From Puniceicoccaceae bacterium K14 (GTDB lineage Bacteria > Verrucomicrobiota > Verrucomicrobiia > Opitutales > Opitutaceae): a DNA stretch of 64,000 bases. Below are positions 17,201 to 26,500 of the stretch, piece after piece (position 1 is the stretch's first letter; each line of letters begins with the position of its first letter). The position numbers and the translations under genes were made by a program. The DNA lies in contig JAKYXN010000015.1 in the NCBI GenBank assembly GCA_022538095.1, positions 1 to 64,000 of the forward strand. The letters run 5' to 3'. Below the pieces are notes generated by a model. The model had not been told where the DNA came from, made no database searches, and was given only the letters and a program-made list of their open reading frames with translations.

Positions 17201-18925
17201 TTAGTTGACGACGTCGAATCGTTCCCACTGTTGGTCGCTAATGCTGATATCGGTTCTCGGGTCGTAGTTTGAATTGTCGGTTTGGAAGTGTACGCCTTGA
17301 GAATTCACCCAGTGGTTATTCGAACCGGCATCCACCTTATACAGCTCACCGGTGTTGGGGTTGCTAATGACTGAGTATTCTCCGATTGAGTTGACTGTAT
17401 TTGCTTGGCCGGAACTGACCATGTTGTCTCGTTTCAAGTAGCCGGCGTGGCTTATATCGAGGATGTCGCTATTTATTTTCGCGATACTGGAGCTGCTTTC
17501 GCTGCGAGCTAAGATCGCGTTCATGCGACCGACGTGTTGGATGTGGCTCTGCCGCATTCGCTCGTCCCACATTTGCGTGTCTCTCATGATGTTGGCTAGG
17601 AGCTCCTTGTTGGCTTGGATCTGCCACTTGGGGTTGAAGTCCGTGTTGACCGATCCGTAAATAAAGTCGTTTTTAGCTTTTTCGTATTCAGAATTCGATG
17701 CGTAGAGTTCTCCTGCGCCAACGCTCCAGTTGATGAATTGTTCCTTAAGGAGAATGGTTTGAGTCAGCAAAGTGAAGGCTTGAGATCCATCGGTATTTTC
17801 CCATTCAGCGCCCATGGCGTCAAATTGTTTTCGACTGAGTCCTTGTGGCATGCCAGCGGCGAAGACTTCCAGTACGTCTACCATTTCCTGTAATGGATAG
17901 CTTTTGACGAGTTTGAAGCCGCGTTGCTGCATGTAAGGACTAAATTGCTGTTGCAAAAAGCGATCGAGCGGCACGAGTGGAGCGAGCTGGGCTCCGCCCA
18001 TTTGCTGAGCGGATTGGCGGGCGAATGGATCGTCCGAGTATACGAATTGGGGAGAGCTGGTTTGGTAGACTTTCGTCCCGTTTGGTCCGGTGAGGTAGAG
18101 CTGATCGTTTGGGTTTTTATCGTAGAGCCATCCTTTGGGGAAGGGGGCGCTGAACTTGACCATTCCATTTTTGGGGTCGACGTAGTCGATGTAGTTGGAC
18201 TGCCGTATTTTCGTTGGCTGTGCCGCGACTTTTCGGTTTTCGGGCTCAATGATGGTTCGGTGAACGCTTTCACTCGAGGGAGTCTCTTGATAGTTGGTGA
18301 AACCAAATTTCCCCGATCCAAATGCGGCGACGCCTAGATTCCCTTTCCCAATGCTGTTGTTTCCTATCGACGAGAGGGTTTTGCCATTGGCGAGGATTGT
18401 GAGTTGTTGGCCGTCTTCCTCGATCTTGATATGGATTGACTCGTTAGGCTTGGCATCGATTGAGCTCGATTGGGATAGTTGAAAGCCGTCGCCGTCTTTA
18501 CGGTACATGTCTATGGAGCCATTGCTGCCCGCAACGATGAGGTAATAGGAACGAGTCGATTCTTGGAAGCCATAGAGTAGTCCCGCTCTGCTGTCAGGGT
18601 CCATGTGTTCGGTGAATACCTCGACTTCCGCGGTGCGTTTGCCGAGCGCGCTTTCGTTGGCGGCGGTGTAGAAGTAGCGGATATCGTTGGGATTGCCCGC
18701 TTGATTTTCTAACCAGTATATGCCGTCTACGGTGGAACCAGACCAACCCTCTACCGTACCCTTGAAGAGGAAATCAGTGAGTAGGCCCATTCCATTTGGC
18801 TTGGTATCACTGCTACCGCAGCCAGTAAGAAAACAAAGGACAAGAATTGGGAAGAGTAGGGAAAACGCCTTTTTGTTCTGAAGAAAGCGCGGGGAGAAGG
18901 GTGAGGGACTGGATGCTGATTTCAT
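17201..18925 (-). CDS. Large lipoprotein with N-terminal LamG/DUF1080-like domain
   Basis: The 574-residue lipoprotein has a lipobox L-T-G-C (Cys about 36). Residues about 45-215 look like a concanavalin/LamG-type sandwich similar to DUF1080 domains: S-R-A-G-L-L-Y-G-F, Y-Y-L-I-V-A-G, L-G-V-A-A-F-G-S-G-K-F-G-F-T-N. Residues about 250-430 hold a second domain (F-S-A-P-F-P-K-G-W ... W-S-V-G-A-G) whose role is unknown to me. The last 130 residues end in H-W-V-N-S-Q-G and Y-D-P-R-T-D, a tail I do not recognise. A paralogue of its first 210 residues is fused to a HAD fragment at 32890-33741. The decayed channel copy lies 115 bp downstream. Confidence 0.7.
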   Translation of the reverse strand: MKSASSPSPFSPRFLQNKKAFSLLFPILVLCFLTGCGSSDTKPNGMGLLTDFLFKGTVEGWSGSTVDGIYWLENQAGNPNDIRYFYTAANESALGKRTAEVEVFTEHMDPDSRAGLLYGFQESTRSYYLIVAGSNGSIDMYRKDGDGFQLSQSSSIDAKPNESIHIKIEEDGQQLTILANGKTLSSIGNNSIGKGNLGVAAFGSGKFGFTNYQETPSSESVHRTIIEPENRKVAAQPTKIRQSNYIDYVDPKNGMVKFSAPFPKGWLYDKNPNDQLYLTGPNGTKVYQTSSPQFVYSDDPFARQSAQQMGGAQLAPLVPLDRFLQQQFSPYMQQRGFKLVKSYPLQEMVDVLEVFAAGMPQGLSRKQFDAMGAEWENTDGSQAFTLLTQTILLKEQFINWSVGAGELYASNSEYEKAKNDFIYGSVNTDFNPKWQIQANKELLANIMRDTQMWDERMRQSHIQHVGRMNAILARSESSSSIAKINSDILDISHAGYLKRDNMVSSGQANTVNSIGEYSVISNPNTGELYKVDAGSNNHWVNSQGVHFQTDNSNYDPRTDISISDQQWERFDVVN

Positions 18926-19065
18926 AATAGGGAATAGTAGCTGATGAGAATTACAGGTATTCTATGAATATTAATTTGTTTCTGGAATTATTTTTTTAAA
19001 AAATGGGAAAGTGTCTTTGGTCGCCTATGTAGATGAAAATGAATACGGGCATGCTGTTATTTCGC

Positions 19066-22000
19066 TCAGGGTTCTTCGCCGATGCGCCAGAGATCGAGGT
19101 TGAGGTGTGAGCCATCGAGGTTGGCGGTTAGGACATCGCGGATTGCGGCTGTCGTCGGCAGGGTGGCGAGAGCGATGACGGTAGGGGTGGCTGCTCTGGT
19201 TCCGTCTTGTAGGTTATAGGTGCGGGTGGCACGGCCGCGTTGACTGATCGAACGGTCAGCGGAGTCGAGGGCCCAGATGTCGACCTGGATATTCTCGAAG
19301 TCGTCGATGATTACGGTGACAGCGCTCTCTGCAGTGATCCGGTCGAGGGCAAAGTTTTTCACTCGGACCTGGTCTTCCGAGCCGACGATTCCTCCAGACT
19401 CTGGATACTCGGTCGAACCGCGGAGGTCGGGGGTGAAGAGTTTGCGGAAACCGTAATCGAAGAGTTTTTGTGAGTCCTCTGTTCGGTTGGTGTTGTTCGT
19501 CTGCAGGATGGCGATGGCGACTTCGCGACCAGCGCGCTCGGAGATACCTACGGCACTGGCGGTGGAGTAGGGAATACCTGATGGACGAGTCGGCACATCG
19601 AGGGCTTCGTCGCCGCTCCACCAAAAGCCTGTATTGCCGCCTTTCCACATCTGGCGACCTGGGTAGTTGCCGATTGTGTTAAACTTACTAAAGGGTCCAT
19701 TGCACTTGGGGTCTCCCGTATTCCAGGTGCCGCAGAGGGCGTCGTGCGGGGGCTCCTCACCATAGCGTTCGATGCCTCCAAATTCGACAAATTGCGGGTG
19801 CTTCGATCCTTCGAGGAGTAATGTGATGAGATCCTGAGGCCGCGTCACCATACCGCCTGCAGGGTGGCCAAATACGGTGTCGTGCATTTCGAGTTCGGCG
19901 GCTTTGTCATTCATCATTATGATGAAACGGTCGGGGTCGCCTGTGACGACTTCGGCGATATGTTGAGCGATAGCGGTGGAGCTGCGGTTGCAGGATTCGT
20001 TCATCATGGCAGCGATCAGTAGGCGCAGGGGCATGATATCGCCAGGCTGGATGAAATAAATGGGATCGCCGTTGTCGTCTTTGATTTCGGAACCGAAAGC
20101 ATTGTAGGTCAATAACCTGCTTCCCTTTGTTGTGCCGGCAAGTTCGCTGACACCGACCATGCGGGTGAGGGCGGTGTGGCCGTTTTCGAGGGCCTCGACG
20201 GTGAGCAGGAGAGTCATGCACTTCGTTACACTAGCGGCGTGGCGCTCCTCGAGATGTTCGTCCTTGCCGTAGAGTTTACCCCAGCCAGGACCGAGGGCAC
20301 CTTCACGGGCTAGGTCGGAAACGCGGGCCCGCGATGGCTCGGGCAGGCGTACGAACCATTGTTCATCCTCTCCGTAGTTGAAAAGGTCCGACGCCGAGCC
20401 GGGAATAATCTGGATTGCTCCGCTGCCCAAGGTATCCTCCGCGTAATCCTTATCTGGGATACCGACGATGAGATCGTCCTGTCCATCGGCGCCGAAATCT
20501 CCGGTGATGAGGGTGGAGCCGAATTGGTCGTTGGGCTCGCGATCACCCTCGAGCGCGTAGCTGTTGCCTTCGGAATCGGTGCGCGACCGATTGAAGGTGA
20601 CTTTGCGACTGCCTGAGTCGGTGAGTCCGTCGTTCGACCCGAGGATGGTGTAAACGAGACCGGTGTTTGAGGCGTCGTTTAGCTGCTCTTTGAAAGGGGT
20701 ACCGACGACGAGATCTGCGAGACTGTCGCCGTTGAAATCACCCGTGGCGAGAGCGTGGCCGAAACGGTCGCCCGCACTCGCGACCTCACCGAGCGAGCCG
20801 CCGACTGGATTGAAGGTCTCTTGCGTGATGAGGAGGTTGTTGAAATCGCTGAGGCCAAAGTTGAAGAGACCGATGCCATAGAGTACGTTCACTGCTCCGC
20901 CATCGGCGACCGTGCCGATATCTTCGCCGGGCACGCCGATGGCGAGATCGTCGGTGCCGTCGCCATTGAAATCGCCTGCCGCGAGACTTTCGCCGAAATA
21001 GTCGTTCGTCTCGGTTGCTCCGCGAATGTCTTCGCCACCACTAAAGCCCGCTTGGGATACGAAAATATCCTGATCGAGGCTGTCGCTCGATCCGTAAAAG
21101 ACATGTACGGCTCCCGCCCCTGGTTGGCTGCTGACCATCTCGCGGGAAATGCCCACGGCGAGGTCATCGAAGGAGTCGTTGTCAAAATCCCCCGTCGCCA
21201 GTGCCCGGCCAAAGCCATCACCCACCTCCGCGGAGTTCCAAGTGTTAGGCTGATCTTGGTGGATGTATTGGCGGTTGCCCGTTTGTAAGCGAGAAGAAGA
21301 GCCATGCAGGACCATGACGGCCCCGGCATTATCAACGTTGCCAACTGTTTCATTGAGGATGCCGATGGCGAGGTCATCGTGTCCATCGTTGTTGTAATCC
21401 CCAGCCGTGAGGGCCCAGCCAAAGTAGTCGAAAGACTCGGAGGAAAGGCCTCCAAATGTCTGGGTGAAGTTCCGAGCGTTATCGGAGGTCAGCCCAAAGG
21501 GCGTTCCGTAGAGCACAAGCACAGCACCCGCTGCGGTAACGCCACTGACTTCTTCGTAGGGCAGGCCGATGGCGAGATCGTCGTTGCCGTCGCCATTGAA
21601 ATCGCCCGCCGCGAGGGACGTTCCAAATCGATCCCCCGCCTCGGAGCTCAGGGGGACGCCGTCGCTGGCCTGCGTCCAGACCTGTTCGTAGCCACGCCCG
21701 GTGAGACCATGGGAATCGCCATGGAGAATGAAAACCGCCCCAGTATTGTCAGTGTCTGACAAGTCGTAGCCGGGTGCCCCGATGGCGAGGTCGGGAAAGC
21801 CGTCGCCATTGAAGTCGCCTACCGCGAGGGCTTCACCAACCTGCTCGCCCGCACGAGCATTCTCGTCGAAGCCATTGCTAAGTCCGGGATTGGGCAGGAA
21901 AATTCCGTTCGTCTGTGGCAGCAAATCGACGCTGTCATCGCTCAGAAGAGAAAGCGCGTGGTCACCATCGTCGTCCGCCTGAAGATCCCAGACTTGCATC

Positions 22001-23445
22001 GAGAGGTCGCCCTCCGTGTCGCGGGTTGCTGTGAAATAGCCATTCGATGCCAGCCCGCCGATCGCGTTCGCCTGCTGAGGGAGCGTCTCCAGTCCACTGC
22101 CTCGAATGTCGGCAAAGTCGGAGTTTACACCCCCCGAGGTGAACGTGCCCGAAGAGCTGAGAAAAAACGAATAGTGAGCCTGATTGCCGCTAGCGTTGCG
22201 ATAGGTGAGTTGAAATTGATCTCCACTCAGGTGGGCGATGCCCAGTCTGGCCGTGGCGGCATCGGTGGGAAGGCCGAGCCCACTTAGCTCTCCACTGTCG
22301 CCGAGCGCTGAGAGTTCGCCACTCGCCGCTTCGACGCGCCAGCTGATGACGCGCAGACTCGGAACAATTTTTCCCGTTGGAAGATAGATTAACGGCGTAA
22401 CTACCTGGTGGGCGACGGTCTCACCCATAGCGCGCAAGGGGCGCTGGGTGAGGCAATAAGCGGTGGCATCGACACCGGCATTTGATCCGAATCCGACTGA
22501 GCGGTGGTGACGCAGGGTGCCTGCGTCATTCGCGGATCGACTGGAGAGCCAGAGATTGCCATCGACACGGAGGCGCCCGCTGACAAAGCGATGGGGGCTC
22601 GAAGCAGGATTCCCTTCTATCGGGAGGGTGACCAACTGGGGATCGAAGCCCTCGATTGGCGAGCTCGTCGTTATCTCCACCGGAACCCCCGCTTCAGAAA
22701 CGCTCCAGGTGCTCAGCTGGTGCCAGCCACCTGTGCCCACCGCGGTGGCGAGAAGTGCCGGGGTAGTGGTACCGAACGGTTGCCGAATCCATGCGACATC
22801 GACCTCGCTGAGGTTGTCGGCCGTCCCGGTTGGGGCTGTTCCGGGTGTTTTGTCCGAGAGCCAGTCAAGGGCAGCGTCGAGGTCGGTGCGTCCTTCGCCT
22901 CCGCCAGTGTTGGGGTCCTTGTCCGAAGTCCCTATAGTGAGCTCATCCGCCGCTGAAAGCCCATCCTCATCTTCGTCAATATCCGCGACGAGAATGCGTT
23001 GAAAATGCTGATCAAGAGGCAATGAGAGTTTAGCTTCGAATTCCGTCGGCCCAGAAATTTGAGGTAGAAAGGGAAATCCGATATCTGTCCAATTCTCTTT
23101 GGCGGCAAGGGTGGACTCCTGTAGGCGATACGACTTGCCCGCTATCGCGTCGAAAGTCACTTGGGTGTGAAGTGAAGTCGGATCGATCAGGAGGATCTCA
23201 AAGTCGGTGACGGTGAACTGTGAAGTAGCGCTAAAGGGATCCGTTCCGGCAATCGCTTCATCGGCATCAGGCGTGCCGTCGCCATCGCTATCCTGATCCG
23301 GATTGATCGTCGGGAGTTTATAAAGGCCCTGCCACAAGTCACTGACTCCATCGCCGTCCCGATCTAGCAACTGCGCTTGCAACTCGGTAATCGAGAAAAA
23401 CGAAAGTGTCGCAATCGTTAGGGTGAGAGGTTGAATACCACGCAT
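19066..23445 (-). CDS. FG-GAP seven-repeat propeller fused to an S11 peptidase-like domain
   Basis: The 1459-residue secreted protein has a signal peptide (LTIATLSFFSITELQA), then a calcium-binding thrombospondin-3-like stretch at residues about 27-70 (D-R-D-G-D-G, D-S-D-G-D-G). Residues about 540-995 carry seven FG-GAP repeats of the form G-D-F-N-G-D-G-x-D-D-L-A-I-G, enough for one seven-bladed integrin-like propeller. Residues about 1040-1340 are a peptidase S11 (D-Ala-D-Ala carboxypeptidase, penicillin-binding fold) domain: S-V-T-K at 1072-1075 gives the SxxK nucleophile, S-C-N at 1151-1153 the SxN triad, and K-G-G-N-T-G at about 1268 replaces the usual K-T-G. By eye the gene is richer in G+C than its neighbours. 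Wall remodelling or a beta-lactamase-like activity is possible; the substrate is unknown. Confidence 0.82.
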   Translation of the reverse strand: MRGIQPLTLTIATLSFFSITELQAQLLDRDGDGVSDLWQGLYKLPTINPDQDSDGDGTPDADEAIAGTDPFSATSQFTVTDFEILLIDPTSLHTQVTFDAIAGKSYRLQESTLAAKENWTDIGFPFLPQISGPTEFEAKLSLPLDQHFQRILVADIDEDEDGLSAADELTIGTSDKDPNTGGGEGRTDLDAALDWLSDKTPGTAPTGTADNLSEVDVAWIRQPFGTTTPALLATAVGTGGWHQLSTWSVSEAGVPVEITTSSPIEGFDPQLVTLPIEGNPASSPHRFVSGRLRVDGNLWLSSRSANDAGTLRHHRSVGFGSNAGVDATAYCLTQRPLRAMGETVAHQVVTPLIYLPTGKIVPSLRVISWRVEAASGELSALGDSGELSGLGLPTDAATARLGIAHLSGDQFQLTYRNASGNQAHYSFFLSSSGTFTSGGVNSDFADIRGSGLETLPQQANAIGGLASNGYFTATRDTEGDLSMQVWDLQADDDGDHALSLLSDDSVDLLPQTNGIFLPNPGLSNGFDENARAGEQVGEALAVGDFNGDGFPDLAIGAPGYDLSDTDNTGAVFILHGDSHGLTGRGYEQVWTQASDGVPLSSEAGDRFGTSLAAGDFNGDGNDDLAIGLPYEEVSGVTAAGAVLVLYGTPFGLTSDNARNFTQTFGGLSSESFDYFGWALTAGDYNNDGHDDLAIGILNETVGNVDNAGAVMVLHGSSSRLQTGNRQYIHQDQPNTWNSAEVGDGFGRALATGDFDNDSFDDLAVGISREMVSSQPGAGAVHVFYGSSDSLDQDIFVSQAGFSGGEDIRGATETNDYFGESLAAGDFNGDGTDDLAIGVPGEDIGTVADGGAVNVLYGIGLFNFGLSDFNNLLITQETFNPVGGSLGEVASAGDRFGHALATGDFNGDSLADLVVGTPFKEQLNDASNTGLVYTILGSNDGLTDSGSRKVTFNRSRTDSEGNSYALEGDREPNDQFGSTLITGDFGADGQDDLIVGIPDKDYAEDTLGSGAIQIIPGSASDLFNYGEDEQWFVRLPEPSRARVSDLAREGALGPGWGKLYGKDEHLEERHAASVTKCMTLLLTVEALENGHTALTRMVGVSELAGTTKGSRLLTYNAFGSEIKDDNGDPIYFIQPGDIMPLRLLIAAMMNESCNRSSTAIAQHIAEVVTGDPDRFIIMMNDKAAELEMHDTVFGHPAGGMVTRPQDLITLLLEGSKHPQFVEFGGIERYGEEPPHDALCGTWNTGDPKCNGPFSKFNTIGNYPGRQMWKGGNTGFWWSGDEALDVPTRPSGIPYSTASAVGISERAGREVAIAILQTNNTNRTEDSQKLFDYGFRKLFTPDLRGSTEYPESGGIVGSEDQVRVKNFALDRITAESAVTVIIDDFENIQVDIWALDSADRSISQRGRATRTYNLQDGTRAATPTVIALATLPTTAAIRDVLTANLDGSHLNLDLWRIGEEP

Positions 23446-23573
23446 TGGGAAAAAGAGTGAAGAGAGTAACAGGACGTAGTAACTGCCATAAGATGAACTG
23501 ATTGTCGCGATAAAACGATCCGGGCATGCTCAAATAAGCTTATCTGTATCGTTGATGATGGGTGTGGGTAAAT

Positions 23574-26500
23574 CTAGTAACCGAGGCGGACTCGATAATA
23601 TATGGCGTTTTCTCCTTCTTCTAAGTTGGTGATTGTGGCGGTTTCCATTTCGTTGCCAGGGACCAGTTGGATTTCTTCCCAACTATTGGGGTCAAGGTCG
23701 CGCGAAACTTCGACGAGGTAGCTTCGGTCTGTCGCGCTCACCCACGATAAGGTTACGCTCTCCCCGTTGGCGGCTACGCCAAAGGATAAGATCTCGAATC
23801 GAGAACTGGCATCGAGGGGATTGGTGCCATAGACCAGTTCGTCGCCATCTTGCATGCCGTCGCCGTCTGTATCCGAATTTTCAGGATTGGTTCCGATTTC
23901 GCCTTCTTCTGAATCGGTAAGGCCATCTTCGTCTGTATCAATAACGCCGCGTTCTACGAAGACCACCGGTTCGCCGGGATCGTGGTCAAACTTAAGCGAT
24001 GTAGTGAATACCAAGGATCCGAGTTCTTTCACGATAGCGAATTCTTGATTGGCTCCGCCAGGATTGAGAGTTACGCGGTCGCCTGCTTGGAAGTAGTCGC
24101 CGGATATTTCCTGATCTTCAAGCGAACTGATTTCAATGCGCGTGTCGCCTGCGGCGGCTCCCCCGACTACTGAAGCCATTGGAGCGAGGTCGATGCGATC
24201 GGGATCTCCAAAAGCGATCGCTTGAGGACCGGTGATTTCTTGCCATCCATCTTCTTCTGTCCAGACGCTCAGAGCACCTGTGTTGAAAAATGGATCTCCG
24301 CCACCGTTTACCTGAATGACAGGAGCGTCTATGCTGAAAATTGGCGGATCGTCTACTGCTAAAACCTGAGGCTTCGAAGAGAACGACTGTATTTGGGTTT
24401 CACTGTCATTTCGAATGATTTGAGTTAAGTAGCTGGGAAGGAAGTAGAGACGACGATTGAGGAATCGTTTGAATGTCTTTGTCCAGATGAGCGGAGAAAA
24501 TCGGTTTTGGAAATTCCGTGGTATCGATAGGAGAGCAGCTGACCCATTGAAGAGGGGGAATTCTCCGCTGGCGTCGGCATGTCGAATTTCGACGAGGATC
24601 GGATTGCCGCTCTCATCGAGTTTGAAGAAGCCGTTGTCATCGCGCTTTGGAATTGTTTTTCGAGGGCCGAGAAGAGCGGCGTTTGGTCCTTGGGGCATGG
24701 TGGACATGTTGTCCACGAAGAACCCAGCTGTGGGGCGTTGCTCGCCGACTGGACTAACTGTTATGATCGGTTCGCCTCCTTCGGTGCAGCATCTTAAGAA
24801 TTTCTCGCGAGCTTGCTGTAGGGAGAATGTGAAGCTCTCTCCGTGTTGCATGCCGACGGCTTCCGCGAGTTGTTTGTAAACGGCTATTTGCACATCTGGA
24901 TCGGTGAGCAACATTCCTCCAGAATCTAGGATCGCGAGGAAATCAATGTCGCCGGTTACAGGGAGCGGCGGAGATCCGTTAGGACCGGTCATTTTAACTT
25001 CCCAAGCCCGTCGACTTGTTCCGGGAAATGCAGGATCGGGGACGCCTCCTTCGATTCGGTCGCGGGTGATTTTTCGGATTTCTTTGGCTCCTTTGTCTTC
25101 GATGACGTCGTGGACAAATTGCTTTTCGCCGGCAAAGTTCACATTGATGTTAACTTCGGGGATATCCGCTTCCAATACTTTGATTTGATCTTGGGCGGGT
25201 CCTTGCCATTCTTGGATACGGCGTTTGAGACGTTCCTTGGTTTCTGCGAAGAGGACTTCGCTTTCTTGGAGTCTTGGATTGTTTTGACGGAGTGTGCTCA
25301 TGTATCCATCGATCCCTTCGGAGAGTTGTTTTCCAGAGAGATCCCCTAGTCCGGCCGGTGGTTCGACTATTTCAATGATGCCTGCTGCATCCTTGCGATA
25401 TCCGAGGAAATCAATATCGATGTCATTGACGGTTTTAAAAGTTTCTAGGGCATGTGGTTTGGGGTGTGCCCTGGCGGGCGGCGTGAGGAGCTCTGCAGCT
25501 CTTGGGTGACGAGAACGGAAACCGAGCGTGATATTGTTATCGAATGCTATTTTTTGGAGATCTGCTAATTCTTTCTTGGATACGCCATAAATGCGAAGCA
25601 GCTGGGCGTCGGTGAGCTCGTCACCCGCAGCGAGGGCTTTGTACAGGTGTCGAGTATTCGGGTCTGCTTCTGCCGCTGCGATACGGTTTTCGATCGTATC
25701 AGACTTTCGTTTGATTTCTTGGCGAATTTTGATGGAGGCCAGGTCGCCATCGATGCCTTGCGTTGCCAGCTTCAGGCTTTTGCGTAGGTTAGAAATGGTT
25801 CGGAGAGCGATGAGGGGTTCCAGGGCCAAGTCGGGATTGGCTCCGAAGAAGTGGCCCACTTGTAGTTGGACTTCACGGACGTTACCATCCTCAACTGCTT
25901 TAAAGAATTTGCCGAGAGCACTGCCTGCTGCGATGGAGAATTGCTCGAAAGCCATCGGCGCATTGCTGGCTCCTTCGCCTGCCATGACGCCAATGTTTAC
26001 CAAATTCTTGTATTGGTTGTAGGCATCCATGTAGAGGGCATCTTTAGCCTCCTGATCTCCCAGGAGAGCATCCCATCCATTTTTAAGGAGCCATGATTCA
26101 TAAGTCATCAAACGATATCGAGCTTTGTTGCCTTCGACGACGATGTCTTTGGCCAATATGGACATCATCCAAACGCCTTCGATCGCTTCGGAGTAAATTC
26201 CGTTCGAAACGGCGCAGAGCCAAGTGGGGAACCCAAAGGAGAGACATTCTTGTAGAGGAACCGAAAGGTCGGAAGGGGGAGTGTTTCCTGAAATGAGGAT
26301 GCGATACTCTTCTTGCCAACCGTCTTCCACGGCTGACTGTCCATCGGCATTGGTAACGACCCCGGTGTCAGGGTCAATAGTCCAGAGGCGTACGCCGTAT
26401 CCAATCTTTCCGGTTGTTGCTCTTTCAAACTGAATTGTACGAAAAAAACTGTCGACTTGGATTTCACTGCCATCGCCTTCGGCGGGGATTTTGAATAATT

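Noticed and set aside
20755-21759. Long plus-strand open frames (177 and 151 codons) opposite the FG-GAP gene
   Set aside because: They are antisense shadows of a repeat-rich, G+C-rich gene; the encoded proteins repeat with the FG-GAP period and have no independent motifs.
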